A DNA stretch of 64,000 nt from a virus. A program made the position numbers and the translations under genes. Location: positions 20,827 through 84,826 of the IMG/VR virus record IMGVR_UViG_3300044691_000371; one strand, given 5' to 3'. This document shows positions 1 to 7,762 of the stretch, one piece after another (positions within the stretch are counted from its first letter, which is position 1; each line of letters opens with the position of its first letter). Below the pieces are notes generated by a model. The model saw nothing but the letters and a program-made list of their open reading frames with translations, made no database searches and had not been told where the DNA came from.

Positions 1-323
1 AATCCTCCACTTCCAGCAAATTTTGAAGTATCAAAAAAAGTAGTTAATGAATATGAAAATTGATGCATCGTTTCAGAATTAACTGGCTTTAAACTGCTAT
101 CTGATATTGAAATAGTAGGGACATTTAAAAAAAGACTATCAACTTGTGATTTTTGATACCAATAAACAAAACCACGGTTACTACCCATGTCTGTTCTAAA
201 ATTGAATGTATCATTTGATCTTTGCAATGAATTTCCAACATTTTGCCATGATGCAATAACATATGCTCCCCATATAATTCCAGGTAAACATAATAGTATT
301 GGCAATAAATATTTCTTTTTCAT
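1..323 (-). CDS. Secreted or membrane-anchored protein, N-terminal part (cut by window edge)
   Basis: Only the first 107 residues are visible; the gene runs off the left edge. It starts with ATG at 323 and overlaps the stop of the upstream gene as ATGA. Residues 1-25 are a Lys-rich start followed by a hydrophobic stretch (LLPILLCLPGIIWGAYV), so a signal peptide or membrane anchor is likely. The rest is Ser/Thr/Asn-rich like a beta-rich exported or virion protein. I do not recognise the family; a role near the tail genes is inference from position. Confidence 0.7.
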   Translation of the reverse strand, partial: MKKKYLLPILLCLPGIIWGAYVIASWQNVGNSLQRSNDTFNFRTDMGSNRGFVYWYQKSQVDSLFLNVPTISISDSSLKPVNSETMHQFSYSLTTFFDTSKFAGSGG

Positions 324-1258
324 GTTACCTTAATCAAAATATTTTGTGGATCATTTGAAGCAAAACCATAAAGCCTATTTGGACTAAATGTTTGATCGAA
401 TTGATCTGTGATTGAAACTTGATTTGATGAAGCATAAATAACGACTAATCCAATTGGTAATGTTAAAGGTAGATACCAACTGCCATTACTATCTTGTAGA
501 AGATTAGTTTCATTGAAAGTAAATGTAATAGCCCCCCCGCTACCATTATTTGGCTGTGTAAACATAACTCCATTTGATATAATTGTGGTAAATATAATAT
601 CATCTTCGTTAAATTGCGTTACTTGGTCAAATGCGGTGCTATCGAAACCTATTTTAAACCCCATTATTAAACCGTCCTGATCTAAAGCGTCTGCGGCTGT
701 TATTCCGGTTAATGTAAATTGAAACCCGTAGTTATTGAATATCGTAACCATCGCTTGCGTTAACCACGATGTGCCAACTACGTACCCATTATTTGTTGAA
801 GTAAAATTTATTGCTTCGGCTACGCAAACAAAGAATGTTCCGGCTGTTAGTGGATTGCCGTCATAAACTATCGTTCCGTTTATGACTTGATATATTACCC
901 CAATCTTTAGCGTGTCGCCTGGCATAGCTACGCCTTTCCCTAAAGCACCTAATGAAAAGTGTTGTCGTATTCTATCAATAAAATTCAATAAGTCCGTAGA
1001 AAATCCTGATTGATCGTCACCATATGCGTCTGGCTCCCAATTGTATGAACCAAAATCCCATTTCCAATCGCATCTTGTAAGTCCACCTGGGTACTGCGTT
1101 GTATCTGGTGCAGCATCTAATCCTAAAAGTATAAAGTTTCCGTTATTGTCAGGAGTTTTCTTGGGCAAAAAATTAGTCTTTAATATCACTGTCGCGCCTG
1201 TACTACTTAACAAGGCTTGACATTCTTTTAAAACACTGTCTAAGATTTCTCCGATCAT
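320..1258 (-). CDS. Putative virion (tail/connector) protein, unknown family
   Basis: 312 residues, acidic, no signal peptide, no membrane segment. Residues 1-105 (start MIGEILDSVLKECQALL, then a Trp/Asp-rich stretch and a helix DLLNFIDRIRQHFSLG) look like a small globular domain of the kind seen in tail terminator or connector proteins; the remainder is beta-rich. It follows the tail-completion candidate in the same operon and overlaps the next gene by four bases. I do not recognise it with certainty; structural role is inferred from context. Confidence 0.6.
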   Translation of the reverse strand: MIGEILDSVLKECQALLSSTGATVILKTNFLPKKTPDNNGNFILLGLDAAPDTTQYPGGLTRCDWKWDFGSYNWEPDAYGDDQSGFSTDLLNFIDRIRQHFSLGALGKGVAMPGDTLKIGVIYQVINGTIVYDGNPLTAGTFFVCVAEAINFTSTNNGYVVGTSWLTQAMVTIFNNYGFQFTLTGITAADALDQDGLIMGFKIGFDSTAFDQVTQFNEDDIIFTTIISNGVMFTQPNNGSGGAITFTFNETNLLQDSNGSWYLPLTLPIGLVVIYASSNQVSITDQFDQTFSPNRLYGFASNDPQNILIKVT

Positions 1259-1263
1259 TTAAC

Positions 1264-1289
1264 AAATATAGTATTCAAAACTATATTTT
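1264..1289. repeat. AT-only inverted repeat upstream of the 1258 start
   Basis: AAATATAGT and ACTATATTT form nine perfect pairs around a 7-base loop, immediately upstream of the start codon of the gene ending at 320. It contains a TATATTTG -7-like box on the minus strand but no properly spaced TTTG. Could be an operator, a weak hairpin or chance in AT-rich DNA. Confidence 0.3.
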
Positions 1290-1292
1290 TAT

Positions 1293-1511
1293 TTATTTAA
1301 AATCGGCAATCTTTTTTAAGATAGTAATTGCCATATCCTTATCGATTTCTACAATAGGGCTTTTAGGATATAATTCAAATGAAATGCTATTGTTACGGAC
1401 TGTGAAATATAATATTTCTTCTTTTGCGTTTAAAGGCTTTTGCTCTTTGTAAATTGTTTTTACAACAACGCCGAATTTATTTTTATATAATTTTGGTATT
1501 TCAATTTCCAT
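1293..1511 (-). CDS. Small protein, unknown
   Basis: 72 residues, beta-rich by composition (alternating hydrophobic residues) with a C-terminal helix DMAITILKKIADF. No family recognised. Its start overlaps the stop of the upstream gene by one base (TAATG), so it is translated as part of the virion operon. Confidence 0.6.
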   Translation of the reverse strand: MEIEIPKLYKNKFGVVVKTIYKEQKPLNAKEEILYFTVRNNSISFELYPKSPIVEIDKDMAITILKKIADFK

Positions 1512-1723
1512 TATAACAAAGTTTTTTTAGGCGAATTACTATTTTCAATCAATGAACTTAACTTCCTTAATGCGTCCCATATCTTGCCTTGTTCATATAG
1601 GCTATTTATCCTGTCTCTATTGAATAAATTTATGAAGTCTGGATACTTACCTGTCTTAATTATTTCAGTTAATTCTTGGGCAGATAATGACTGTTTTAAA
1701 TTAAATGAGTTGTGCTGATTCAT
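1511..1723 (-). CDS. Small protein, unknown
   Basis: 70 residues, helical, containing LSAQELTEIIKTGKYPDFI followed by NRDRINSLYEQGKIWDALRKL. The pattern resembles short head or tail chaperone-like proteins but no family is recognised. Lies between two virion-region genes and overlaps the next by one base. Confidence 0.6.
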   Translation of the reverse strand: MNQHNSFNLKQSLSAQELTEIIKTGKYPDFINLFNRDRINSLYEQGKIWDALRKLSSLIENSNSPKKTLL

Positions 1724-1733
1724 ATTAGTGTTT

Positions 1734-2078
1734 TTAAGGACATAAACTTATTTCGTAAATTTTAAATTCTTTTATATTGCCGTTTTCATCACGATCAATA
1801 AAACCTCCTGGTTGTGCATTTACTATAAGTCCTTCTTTATGTAAAAGGTTTAAATATTTGCTTTCATCAGTTAGCTTATGAAAAATAGGCTTAAACATTA
1901 GTCCTTTGTGACTTAATTTTACTTCTGTTACTATTCCTATTGATATTTCTTTCCAATTATGATTAAGTAATAAAACTGGATTTAAATTAAACTTTTTAAA
2001 GTTAAAAGCTGATGGAGATATTACATCAGAACTATCCCATTTTATTTTAGGCAATTCTATTTTAATCTTTTTTTTCAT
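1734..2078 (-). CDS. Prohead-protease-like protein, possibly inactive
   Basis: 114 residues. The order of elements recalls HK97/S21-type prohead proteases: a hydrophobic strand with PVLLLNHNWKEISIGIVTEV (His in the position of the conserved HD/HN), a central strand region, then a NAQPGGF segment and the closing strand KIYEISLCP, which resembles the usual xEISLVP ending. The nucleophilic Ser expected before the GGF-type segment is not obvious, and the protein is shorter than a full protease (about 150-200 aa). It may be a degenerate protease or a scaffold-related domain. A -7-like box TAACTTTG lies just upstream of ATG 2078. Confidence 0.45.
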   Translation of the reverse strand: MKKKIKIELPKIKWDSSDVISPSAFNFKKFNLNPVLLLNHNWKEISIGIVTEVKLSHKGLMFKPIFHKLTDESKYLNLLHKEGLIVNAQPGGFIDRDENGNIKEFKIYEISLCP

Positions 2079-2094
2079 AATTCAAAGTTAAATA

Positions 2095-2715
2095 TTATTT
2101 TGAAAATGCCTTCATTGCTTTTTTTGTTTCGAAATCTAATTTACGCTTAATTGCATTTATCATCTTTGGGTTAGCCCCCTGCGATTTAGTTGGTAAATAT
2201 TGACGTTTCGGCATTGACCATGAATGTTCGGCAATTGTATTTTTTTGCGCGTAATTTGCTTTTTTTGCTGTGCTAAACTTCTTATTTTTGTCGAAATGTA
2301 AAACGGCTGTTCGTTCTTTTTGATGGATAGTACCACCTTCATTATGCACTTGGGCGTAAGGCACAATTCCCAAATCAACCCCTATAAAAACATATCCGCT
2401 CGAAACAATAAATTTAATCGAATTAAAAAGGGCTAATGATTGTCTTAAAAGTGGCTTGCTTGCGCTGTAGACTGAACCTTTATAATTACTATTCCCCCCT
2501 TTTCCCCTATTAGCTGTATATGCTTTGTTTGTGGCGTTTTTTCGTTTAGGCCAAGGTGTAACTCCGTTACCTGAATCATATCCCGAGAGTAGGAAATTTT
2601 GCTTTACAATTTTCACACTTTCTACCCCAATAATATCAGGTGTCTTTTTCATTAAAGCATCCATTGCAGCTCTTGATTTCTGGAAGTCACGAATTAGCGC
2701 GTCTAAACTTTGCAT
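2095..2715 (-). CDS. Tail-completion / virion morphogenesis protein (gpS / HK97 gp10-like)
   Basis: 206 residues counted from ATG at 2715 (an upstream TTG at 2721 is less likely). The segment VPYAQVHNEGGTIHQK is the hallmark of phage virion-morphogenesis/tail-completion proteins of the gpS and HK97-gp10 group, and the basic N-terminal two-thirds with KRKNATNKAY and a Lys-rich C-terminus fit. These proteins act at the head-tail junction during assembly. Next to other connector genes. The region just upstream of the start is the inverted pair CAAATATA / TATATTTG. Confidence 0.75.
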   Translation of the reverse strand: MQSLDALIRDFQKSRAAMDALMKKTPDIIGVESVKIVKQNFLLSGYDSGNGVTPWPKRKNATNKAYTANRGKGGNSNYKGSVYSASKPLLRQSLALFNSIKFIVSSGYVFIGVDLGIVPYAQVHNEGGTIHQKERTAVLHFDKNKKFSTAKKANYAQKNTIAEHSWSMPKRQYLPTKSQGANPKMINAIKRKLDFETKKAMKAFSK

Positions 2716-2779
2716 TAACAAATATAATTATTTTACTATATTTGAACTGTGTGATTATTACTTAGGTTTTTTATTTGAG

Positions 2780-2817
2780 CGGCTACTATTAGATAAAACT
2801 AAAGTAGCCGTTTTTTA
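2780..2817 (+). terminator. Intrinsic terminator reading on the plus strand
   Basis: CGGCTACT and AGTAGCCG pair perfectly (8 bp) around a 15-base loop and are followed by six T on the plus strand. On the minus strand the hairpin is not followed by a T-run. There is no plus-strand gene upstream, so it implies a short plus-strand RNA (see findings). Confidence 0.7.
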
Positions 2818-3060
2818 TTTCTTCAAACTTTTATAATAGTTAAATCCCCTATTTAAGTAATAAGGAAAATTAATCATAGGATGTATCATTTCGGCTGTAG
2901 CATTTTCAATATGTTTAGTCGTTAATTTTTTAGGTTCAATTACCGATACATTATGATCTATGCAATGAATTTTAACTCTATTGTAATCTTCAATTGCTGT
3001 CATTTTCATTATTCCAAAATGACCTTTAAGTAATCCATGCATACTCATACTTTCATTCAA
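2815..3060 (-). CDS. Small protein, unknown
   Basis: 81 residues, contains MHGLLKGHFGIMKMTAIEDYNRVKIHCIDHN spread over the N-terminal half. No family recognised; overlaps the upstream gene by eight bases. Position in the virion operon only. Confidence 0.55.
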   Translation of the reverse strand: MNESMSMHGLLKGHFGIMKMTAIEDYNRVKIHCIDHNVSVIEPKKLTTKHIENATAEMIHPMINFPYYLNRGFNYYKSLKK

Positions 3061-3253
3061 TTAAACTTTCTGGTCTATCAATATCAACGTTAAAATTTGA
3101 GTAGTCGTTTCCCTCTGCGTTTGAAATTCTCATTGGCCTTTTTGCTTTCCTCCAAAAGTCGTCACTCCATTCCTGTAAGATAACTTTTTCTTCATCTGTT
3201 ATTAGTTCATCATTGTAGACCTTTAGAAGTATGTGGTTTTGTTGTGGTGTCAT
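3053..3253 (-). CDS. Small protein, unknown
   Basis: 66 residues starting MTPQQNHILLKVYNDELITDEE; acidic, two predicted helices, ending DVDIDRPESLIE. No recognised family. Overlaps the following gene. Confidence 0.55.
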   Translation of the reverse strand: MTPQQNHILLKVYNDELITDEEKVILQEWSDDFWRKAKRPMRISNAEGNDYSNFNVDIDRPESLIE

Positions 3254-3255
3254 TT

Positions 3256-3383
3256 TTAATCGTTGCTATCAAAGATATATTTTTCTGCTATCTCTAAAAC
3301 AGTTCTTACTTTTTTAAGGTCAAATTGAAATCTTGTGGTAAAACGCTATCATCTTCGCCGGTTATTGTAACATAATTTATCAT
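3256..3383 (-). CDS. Small protein reached by a candidate -1 frameshift
   Basis: The zero frame from ATG 3383 codes 25 residues ending FNLTLKK and stops at TAA (3308-3306). Directly before the stop is A AAA AAG, the slippery heptamer of E. coli dnaX. A -1 slip there continues the helix as VRTVLEIAEKYIFDSND and stops at 3258-3256, just before the next gene, giving a 43-residue product. Either programmed frameshifting or an indel in an A-run explains it; I cannot tell which. Product function unknown. Confidence 0.45.
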
Positions 3384-3388
3384 TTGTG

Positions 3389-3715
3389 CTATTTAAAAAG
3401 TGAATTAAATTCTTGAATTGTTTTAACTGTTCCATTCATACGCTTAACAATATCACCAGTTAGGCATATTGTGAGTTTATCGGCATCCTTCTTACTTATT
3501 TCAGCGAACATTGCTTCTTTTATAAAGAGATTTACAATGCTATTATTGCCTAAAACTGTTAAATCTGCGTATGCTTTTTGTAAAATCCAACCTCTGAACT
3601 TTGTTCTTATGTCAGATAGGTAAACTGAAAATTCATGATTTTTACCTATTTTAAATTTGAATGTAGGATTTGGTAAATCTTTTTTAGGGTCAAAATCCAT
3701 TACTGTTACTTTCAT
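3389..3715 (-). CDS. Unknown phage protein
   Basis: 108 residues, starts MKVTVMDFDPKKDLPNP with later KFRGWILQKAYADLTVLGN and a helix-rich C-terminus ending NSLFK. No known motif. Overlaps the upstream small gene as ATGA. Confidence 0.6.
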   Translation of the reverse strand: MKVTVMDFDPKKDLPNPTFKFKIGKNHEFSVYLSDIRTKFRGWILQKAYADLTVLGNNSIVNLFIKEAMFAEISKKDADKLTICLTGDIVKRMNGTVKTIQEFNSLFK

Positions 3716-3828
3716 CTTTTTATTCTTTTTGTATATAAATATCCATTAAACTCTTTCCAATTCTTAAACAAGCTACTTTTGAAAAAGTAGATGTATTTTT
3801 CACTGAAAATTATACGGTATTTATTCAT
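3712..3828 (-). CDS. Very small basic protein
   Basis: 38 residues, strongly aromatic and basic (MNKYRIIFSEKYIYFFKSS at the start). Supported mainly by its tight overlaps: its ATG overlaps the stop of the upstream gene and its TGA overlaps the ATG of the next. No function known. Confidence 0.4.
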   Translation of the reverse strand: MNKYRIIFSEKYIYFFKSSLFKNWKEFNGYLYTKRIKR

Positions 3829-4123
3829 CTCTTAAACAGCTTGCATAACCTCTATTCGAACACATTGCCTCAATAATATCATCCCTCAACCGTGCTTGAT
3901 ATTTTTCGGCTGTTTCGCCCTCACGTTGCTTTAAATCTTCGTTTCTTTCACTTGAAACAACGTGACTATTGAACAATTGCAAGACGTAATTTGCACCAAT
4001 CATGAAGCAATCGTGATCGCTCAATACTTTTCTTTCGTCGTATTGGTGCTTTTCATAAAAATCTCCTATCTGATTTTCAGCATTTAGATAGGCGTTCTTT
4101 AGGAATTTTTGATTAGTTGTCAT
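3821..4123 (-). CDS. Unknown phage protein
   Basis: 100 residues, acidic and helical, with EGETAEKYQARLRDDIIEAM near the end and two Cys in the last ten residues. Joined to the upstream gene by TAATG. No family recognised. Confidence 0.6.
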   Translation of the reverse strand: MTTNQKFLKNAYLNAENQIGDFYEKHQYDERKVLSDHDCFMIGANYVLQLFNSHVVSSERNEDLKQREGETAEKYQARLRDDIIEAMCSNRGYASCLRDE

Positions 4124-4410
4124 TACGCGGCGATTTTAGATTTAATAAAAGTCATTTGATTTTTTGTGAACTTATCGCCGAAAAGAAATTGTGCAAGTCC
4201 GTTTATACCGTGTTCTTTGCAAAACTTAATAGTATCTAAAACCCTACGTGTTACGGTAGCGGCTTCGCCCTCTACATGAAAGGATACGAAGTCAGGGTCA
4301 TTATCAATGATGTCATAAAGTGCTTGTGTATCGAAGTTGTTATCTATGATAACGTTTTCAGTATAGTTTTTGTAAGTGATAACTCCGATTTGTGATACTT
4401 GATTTTTCAT
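4123..4410 (-). CDS. Unknown phage protein with own promoter
   Basis: 95 residues if started at ATG 4410 (MKNQVSQIGVITYK). A longer frame to 4476 exists but would begin upstream of the promoter at 4447-4477, so the short form is preferred. Ends in a helix-rich region (HGINGLAQFLFGDKF). The 5' leader carries the TGTCAATTAAGACA partial palindrome also found before the gene at 47221-47385. Function unknown. Confidence 0.6.
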   Translation of the reverse strand: MKNQVSQIGVITYKNYTENVIIDNNFDTQALYDIIDNDPDFVSFHVEGEAATVTRRVLDTIKFCKEHGINGLAQFLFGDKFTKNQMTFIKSKIAA

Positions 4411-4446
4411 TTTTTGATACGTTTTAGCTTGTCTTAATTGACATAT

Positions 4447-4477
4447 CAAATATACACATTGTTTTTGTATTTGCAAA
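4447..4477 (-). promoter_or_regulatory. Bacteroidetes-type promoter
   Basis: TTTG (4477-4474), 19-base spacer, TATATTTG (4454-4447). The upstream element GTTTGCAAATACAAAAAC is shared with other promoters here. Transcription would start near 4442, giving a leader of about 30 bases before ATG 4410. Confidence 0.8.
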
Positions 4478-4495
4478 CTTTATTTCAAAATAATT

Positions 4496-4861
4496 TCACA
4501 GAACAATAACCCCTACTCTGTACTTTGAAATATTTTCGGTTGCAAAGGCATTAGTTACCTCTCCGTTTAATGTGCTGACTACATAGCCGTCTCTAATATA
4601 GTTCCTGTAAACGTCTGTTTGCTTTTTGGGGTCTTTCCAGTACGACCAACACTCTTGAGGATGCATAATAGTATCCGGTATTTTTTCGAAGTCTTTGAGG
4701 TTGTTTCGTACAGCGTGGAAACTTTTTGAGGTAAATTTTACGTTTGTTAGAAGTTTAGCACATTGAAATATTATCGTGCCTTTTATGTCGCTGTGGTATT
4801 GGTGTTGCCAAATATGGTACTCTTCGATGAAGTGGTGAAGTTTGTTTTTATTTACGCTCAT
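4496..4861 (-). CDS. MuF-associated PBECR-like nuclease/toxin domain protein
   Basis: 121 residues. The pattern from residue 55 on (LKDFEKIPDTIMHPQECWSYW, then YIRDGYVVSTLNGEVTNAF) resembles the PBECR group (phage barnase/EndoU/colicin E5-D/RelE-like nucleases) that are usually fused to the C-terminus of MuF head proteins and probably enter the host with the DNA. Here the domain is a separate gene, cut off from the MuF gene (5484) by an HNH endonuclease gene with which it shares an ATGA overlap. Assignment by pattern only. Confidence 0.5.
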   Translation of the reverse strand: MSVNKNKLHHFIEEYHIWQHQYHSDIKGTIIFQCAKLLTNVKFTSKSFHAVRNNLKDFEKIPDTIMHPQECWSYWKDPKKQTDVYRNYIRDGYVVSTLNGEVTNAFATENISKYRVGVIVL

Positions 4862-5418
4862 GGTTTAATTATGTTTAATTTAGCAAACTCTTTATATAGT
4901 TTTAAAGCTTCTTTATTATATGCCAATGCAGCCTCTTTTTCGGTTTTGAAATATCCTATATGTTTGCCTAAAATTGATGATTCCCATGTAGGATATTCCT
5001 TAGTTATAACAGTTCCATCTTTTAATATCCATTTTGTTTTTTTCTTATTTAAGTGAACTCCTTTATATTCAGATGTTGTGTTTTTATTTGCATTTCTATT
5101 CCGATTATTTTCGCTCTTTGTTGCTGCTCTTAAATTTTCAATTCGGTCATTTAATGGATTTCTATCAATATGATCTACAAACTCTGGCATGTATCCGTGA
5201 TGATAAAGGAAAATCAATCGAGAAGTTAAATATCTTTTCCCATATATACTAACTCTGTATCTTTTAGCATTGTAATAAACACATATACATCCAAGTCTTT
5301 TGCCTATTTTAACATATGGATTTATTTTTTTCTTCCAATATAAATATCCGTCTTTATATTCAGTATATTTAAGTAATACTTGTTGTGTTAATTGAGGTTT
5401 TTCTTTTAAATTTGTCAT
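4858..5418 (-). CDS. HNH homing endonuclease with AP2-like DNA-binding end
   Basis: 186 residues. The first half contains FVDHIDRNPLNDRIENLRAA, the classical HNH fold with DHID and N-N spacing; the C-terminal part (EYKGVHLNKKKTKW ... EKEAALAYNKEALKLYKEF) is the AP2-type domain common in phage homing endonucleases. It makes DNA breaks that promote copying of its own gene. It sits between MuF and its probable nuclease domain and ends in ATGA overlap with the next gene. A decayed relative lies at 49336-49428. Confidence 0.9.
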   Translation of the reverse strand: MTNLKEKPQLTQQVLLKYTEYKDGYLYWKKKINPYVKIGKRLGCICVYYNAKRYRVSIYGKRYLTSRLIFLYHHGYMPEFVDHIDRNPLNDRIENLRAATKSENNRNRNANKNTTSEYKGVHLNKKKTKWILKDGTVITKEYPTWESSILGKHIGYFKTEKEAALAYNKEALKLYKEFAKLNIIKP

Positions 5419-5483
5419 ACTTTTTAAATGTTTTGCGACATAAAAGTATGAAAATCCGGCGATTATATCAAAGGATTTTTGTT

Positions 5484-6344
5484 TTAATCTATATTAAAAA
5501 TATCTCCATTCGCTTCATTTGCACTCGATAAAGCCTGAAAATAGCTATGCCCTTGACGTGGTAAAATTCCCTGATTTGCACTATTAAACCTGAATTGAGG
5601 GTCTACATGCTCTAATGATACTTTTGCTTCTTCGTTTGTTAAAACAGATTTCCCATTGTCTTCAAGGTACTGATCGTCCACTTGTTCGCTTCCGCAATCG
5701 CAATTAAATCCATTTTTTGGGTGACAATCGTCCCCTTCTGGATCTCCTATTCGATAGATATTACCAACCAATTCAAGGTGTTCGATTCTCGGATTTGCTG
5801 AATTTGTTTCTAAATATATCCAATAAGGGTATAACTCTTTATTTTCACGATATGATATAAATTGTTGACCTGTTATTGCTAATCCTATAGCCGTATCGTA
5901 TTCTATACGAAGCCATGTTTCTTGAAATATATTTACTACTTCTTTACAATCTCTTTTATATTGGCTAAACCCCTTACGAACGCCGTCTTCATTGAACAAC
6001 AATTCTTTCATCATTTTATTTTCAGCAACGCTCTTACTCGCTGAAAATTGGGTTGAGTTCAATAAATAACGCTCATATAATGAGGTATCACGAAATAAGT
6101 CGAAATCTGATTTGATTTTAGTTTCGTCTTTCAGAATATCGAAAAAGGTATTTGCATATTCTTTGAAAGTAGGCAGGTATATCCCTGTGCCTCCATCAAA
6201 TACGAATTTGGCTTCGTCATCTGATTTTTCTGAAAGCCTGTCAATTGTATGATCTATTTTGGCCTTTTGTTTCTTGGTCGGTTTCCTCGGTTTAGAATCA
6301 AGGTTGACGTATTCACTACCTAAAAAAATCAGTTTTTTTTTAAA
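5484..6344 (-). CDS. MuF / SPP1 gp7-like minor head protein, reached by -1 frameshift from portal
   Basis: The frame is open from the end of the portal gene to 5484 (about 285 residues) but has no ATG or GTG in its first two-fifths; the first usable start is TTG at 6062, which would discard obviously coding sequence (SEYVNLDSKPRKPTKKQKAK and onward). Its C-terminal half holds FISYRENKELYPYWIYLE and a His/Cys cluster (DDCHPKNGFNCDCGSEQ) typical of MuF-type head morphogenesis proteins, which sit inside the capsid near the portal. A -1 slip in the portal 3' end gives a portal-MuF fusion. Confidence 0.7.
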   Translation of the reverse strand, partial: FKKKLIFLGSEYVNLDSKPRKPTKKQKAKIDHTIDRLSEKSDDEAKFVFDGGTGIYLPTFKEYANTFFDILKDETKIKSDFDLFRDTSLYERYLLNSTQFSASKSVAENKMMKELLFNEDGVRKGFSQYKRDCKEVVNIFQETWLRIEYDTAIGLAITGQQFISYRENKELYPYWIYLETNSANPRIEHLELVGNIYRIGDPEGDDCHPKNGFNCDCGSEQVDDQYLEDNGKSVLTNEEAKVSLEHVDPQFRFNSANQGILPRQGHSYFQALSSANEANGDIFNID

Positions 6345-7762
6345 GCCATCTGAAAAGTAGCATCCGGCTTTACCAATTTATCCTGCGTTGGTTGTGGCAT
6401 TGGCTCAAAGAAATCGGGCATCATTCCGTTCTGCTCAAAAAACCCTGGAGTTAACCTGTAACCGTTAGCGTTAAGGGTCGCCCCCATTACTTGAATGTCA
6501 GCTATGGTTAACTGTTTTGGCCTGTAAGCAAACCACCATTTATCTGGATTAGGAATGTTTTTATAGAACTTTGCTATTTTTATTTTAAAGCCTTTTATGT
6601 TGTTTAAAGTCGCTAATATGTAAGGCATTAATTCGGCAACCCTATCATCCAGTGTACGTTCTTCGACCTCTCCTAAAGCTCTATTACCACCTTTACCGCT
6701 TGATTGAGTTAATGAACGACCGAAAACCATTTCCTGAATTTCGCCCTTTTGTTCTTGATTAAACTCTTGATAAATTTTATGTAAACTTCCTGTCGCGCCT
6801 GTCTTTTCAAATTCTAATTCGATTGACTTTTGCATTTGCCCATCATTATCTAAAGTATATGGGTAAACTAATCCCTCTTTTGGATTAAGGTTTGAAGCTA
6901 ATGCAACTGCATCATTTTTGTAATTATTCTTTGGTTGACCGTTTGCATCTAAACTTCCGTCATCTTGTGGGTAACCGATTGTAAGGAATGGGAACGCTGT
7001 TCTCCGGCCTGCTGCAATCCAGTTGTTATTATTTTCGTTCATTTCCACATAGCTATAGGCTATAGCTTGCATCCACCCTAAAAAGTCTTCGTAATTATCA
7101 GATGGTTGAACGAATAAAAGATTGTCGTTTTCTTCAAACAATGCCCCGTCATAAAAACTGAATGTATTGGCTTTTAACATCCTATTTATCGGGTCAATCT
7201 GCTGCATTGGGTATTTGTAGCATTCTTCATTCACTGGGTCAAAGTTCAAACCGCTGAATCCCCAGAAGTACGAATAAAGAATTTCGCGCCTCATTTTTAT
7301 TTGCCACTGCTTGCTGCAAAGTTCTTCTGAAAGGTCTGGTATTTCTTCTCCGTTTTCATCAACAATGTAGAATGGTACCCTGTCCATGGCTGCACCAAGC
7401 TTTAGAAACAACGATCTTACAAATGGTGACTTCTCATATACCCAACTTGTTAAAGTCGCGTATAATTGAGTATAACCCATTTTAACGGCTTGGTCAGATG
7501 CTTCTCTCACGCGGGTTGTATCCCAAGCCACATAATATTGACTTGGGTAGACCCATGACCCTACATTTTGACCGCTTTGTTTTGGAATAAAGAAAGGGTT
7601 TACTATTGGCGAACCGCTTGCTGTTCGTGTTCCAGGCTGTACAGTACCAAAGCCACCCCCACCGGGTGCTTTACCTGTTACACCAACGCCTGTAGTATTT
7701 CCAAATGGCCCGCTGAATGGCCCCTGATTTGCTAATTTTGATGGTCTTCCCCTCTTTGCCAT
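6329..7762 (-). CDS. Portal protein (Mu gp29 / DUF935-like)
   Basis: 477 residues. Basic Gly-rich N-terminus with an AT-hook-like RGRPSK, then a portal-type body: YATLTSWVYEKSPFVRSLF helix, ERLDD-type linker replaced by GEVEERTLDDRVAELMPYI, and a C-terminal clip/crown region (YRLTPGFFEQNGM). Portals form the dodecameric ring through which DNA enters the head. Lies just downstream of the gp36-like and small genes and directly upstream of, and probably partly fused by frameshift to, the MuF-like protein. Length fits the family. Confidence 0.8.
   Translation of the reverse strand: MAKRGRPSKLANQGPFSGPFGNTTGVGVTGKAPGGGGFGTVQPGTRTASGSPIVNPFFIPKQSGQNVGSWVYPSQYYVAWDTTRVREASDQAVKMGYTQLYATLTSWVYEKSPFVRSLFLKLGAAMDRVPFYIVDENGEEIPDLSEELCSKQWQIKMRREILYSYFWGFSGLNFDPVNEECYKYPMQQIDPINRMLKANTFSFYDGALFEENDNLLFVQPSDNYEDFLGWMQAIAYSYVEMNENNNNWIAAGRRTAFPFLTIGYPQDDGSLDANGQPKNNYKNDAVALASNLNPKEGLVYPYTLDNDGQMQKSIELEFEKTGATGSLHKIYQEFNQEQKGEIQEMVFGRSLTQSSGKGGNRALGEVEERTLDDRVAELMPYILATLNNIKGFKIKIAKFYKNIPNPDKWWFAYRPKQLTIADIQVMGATLNANGYRLTPGFFEQNGMMPDFFEPMPQPTQDKLVKPDATFQMALKKN
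6332..6344 (-). promoter_or_regulatory. Candidate -1 ribosomal frameshift site
   Basis: Reads T TTA AAA AAA AAC followed at once by the portal stop TGA (6331-6329). It contains T TTA AAA and A AAA AAC, both classical X XXY YYZ slippery heptamers. The -1 frame continues without stop into the MuF-like protein. A homopolymer indel in the assembly is the alternative. Confidence 0.6.

Noticed and set aside
2525-2836. Plus-strand 103-residue frame
   Set aside because: Mostly antisense to the tail-completion gene, no start signal; the terminator at its end is treated separately.
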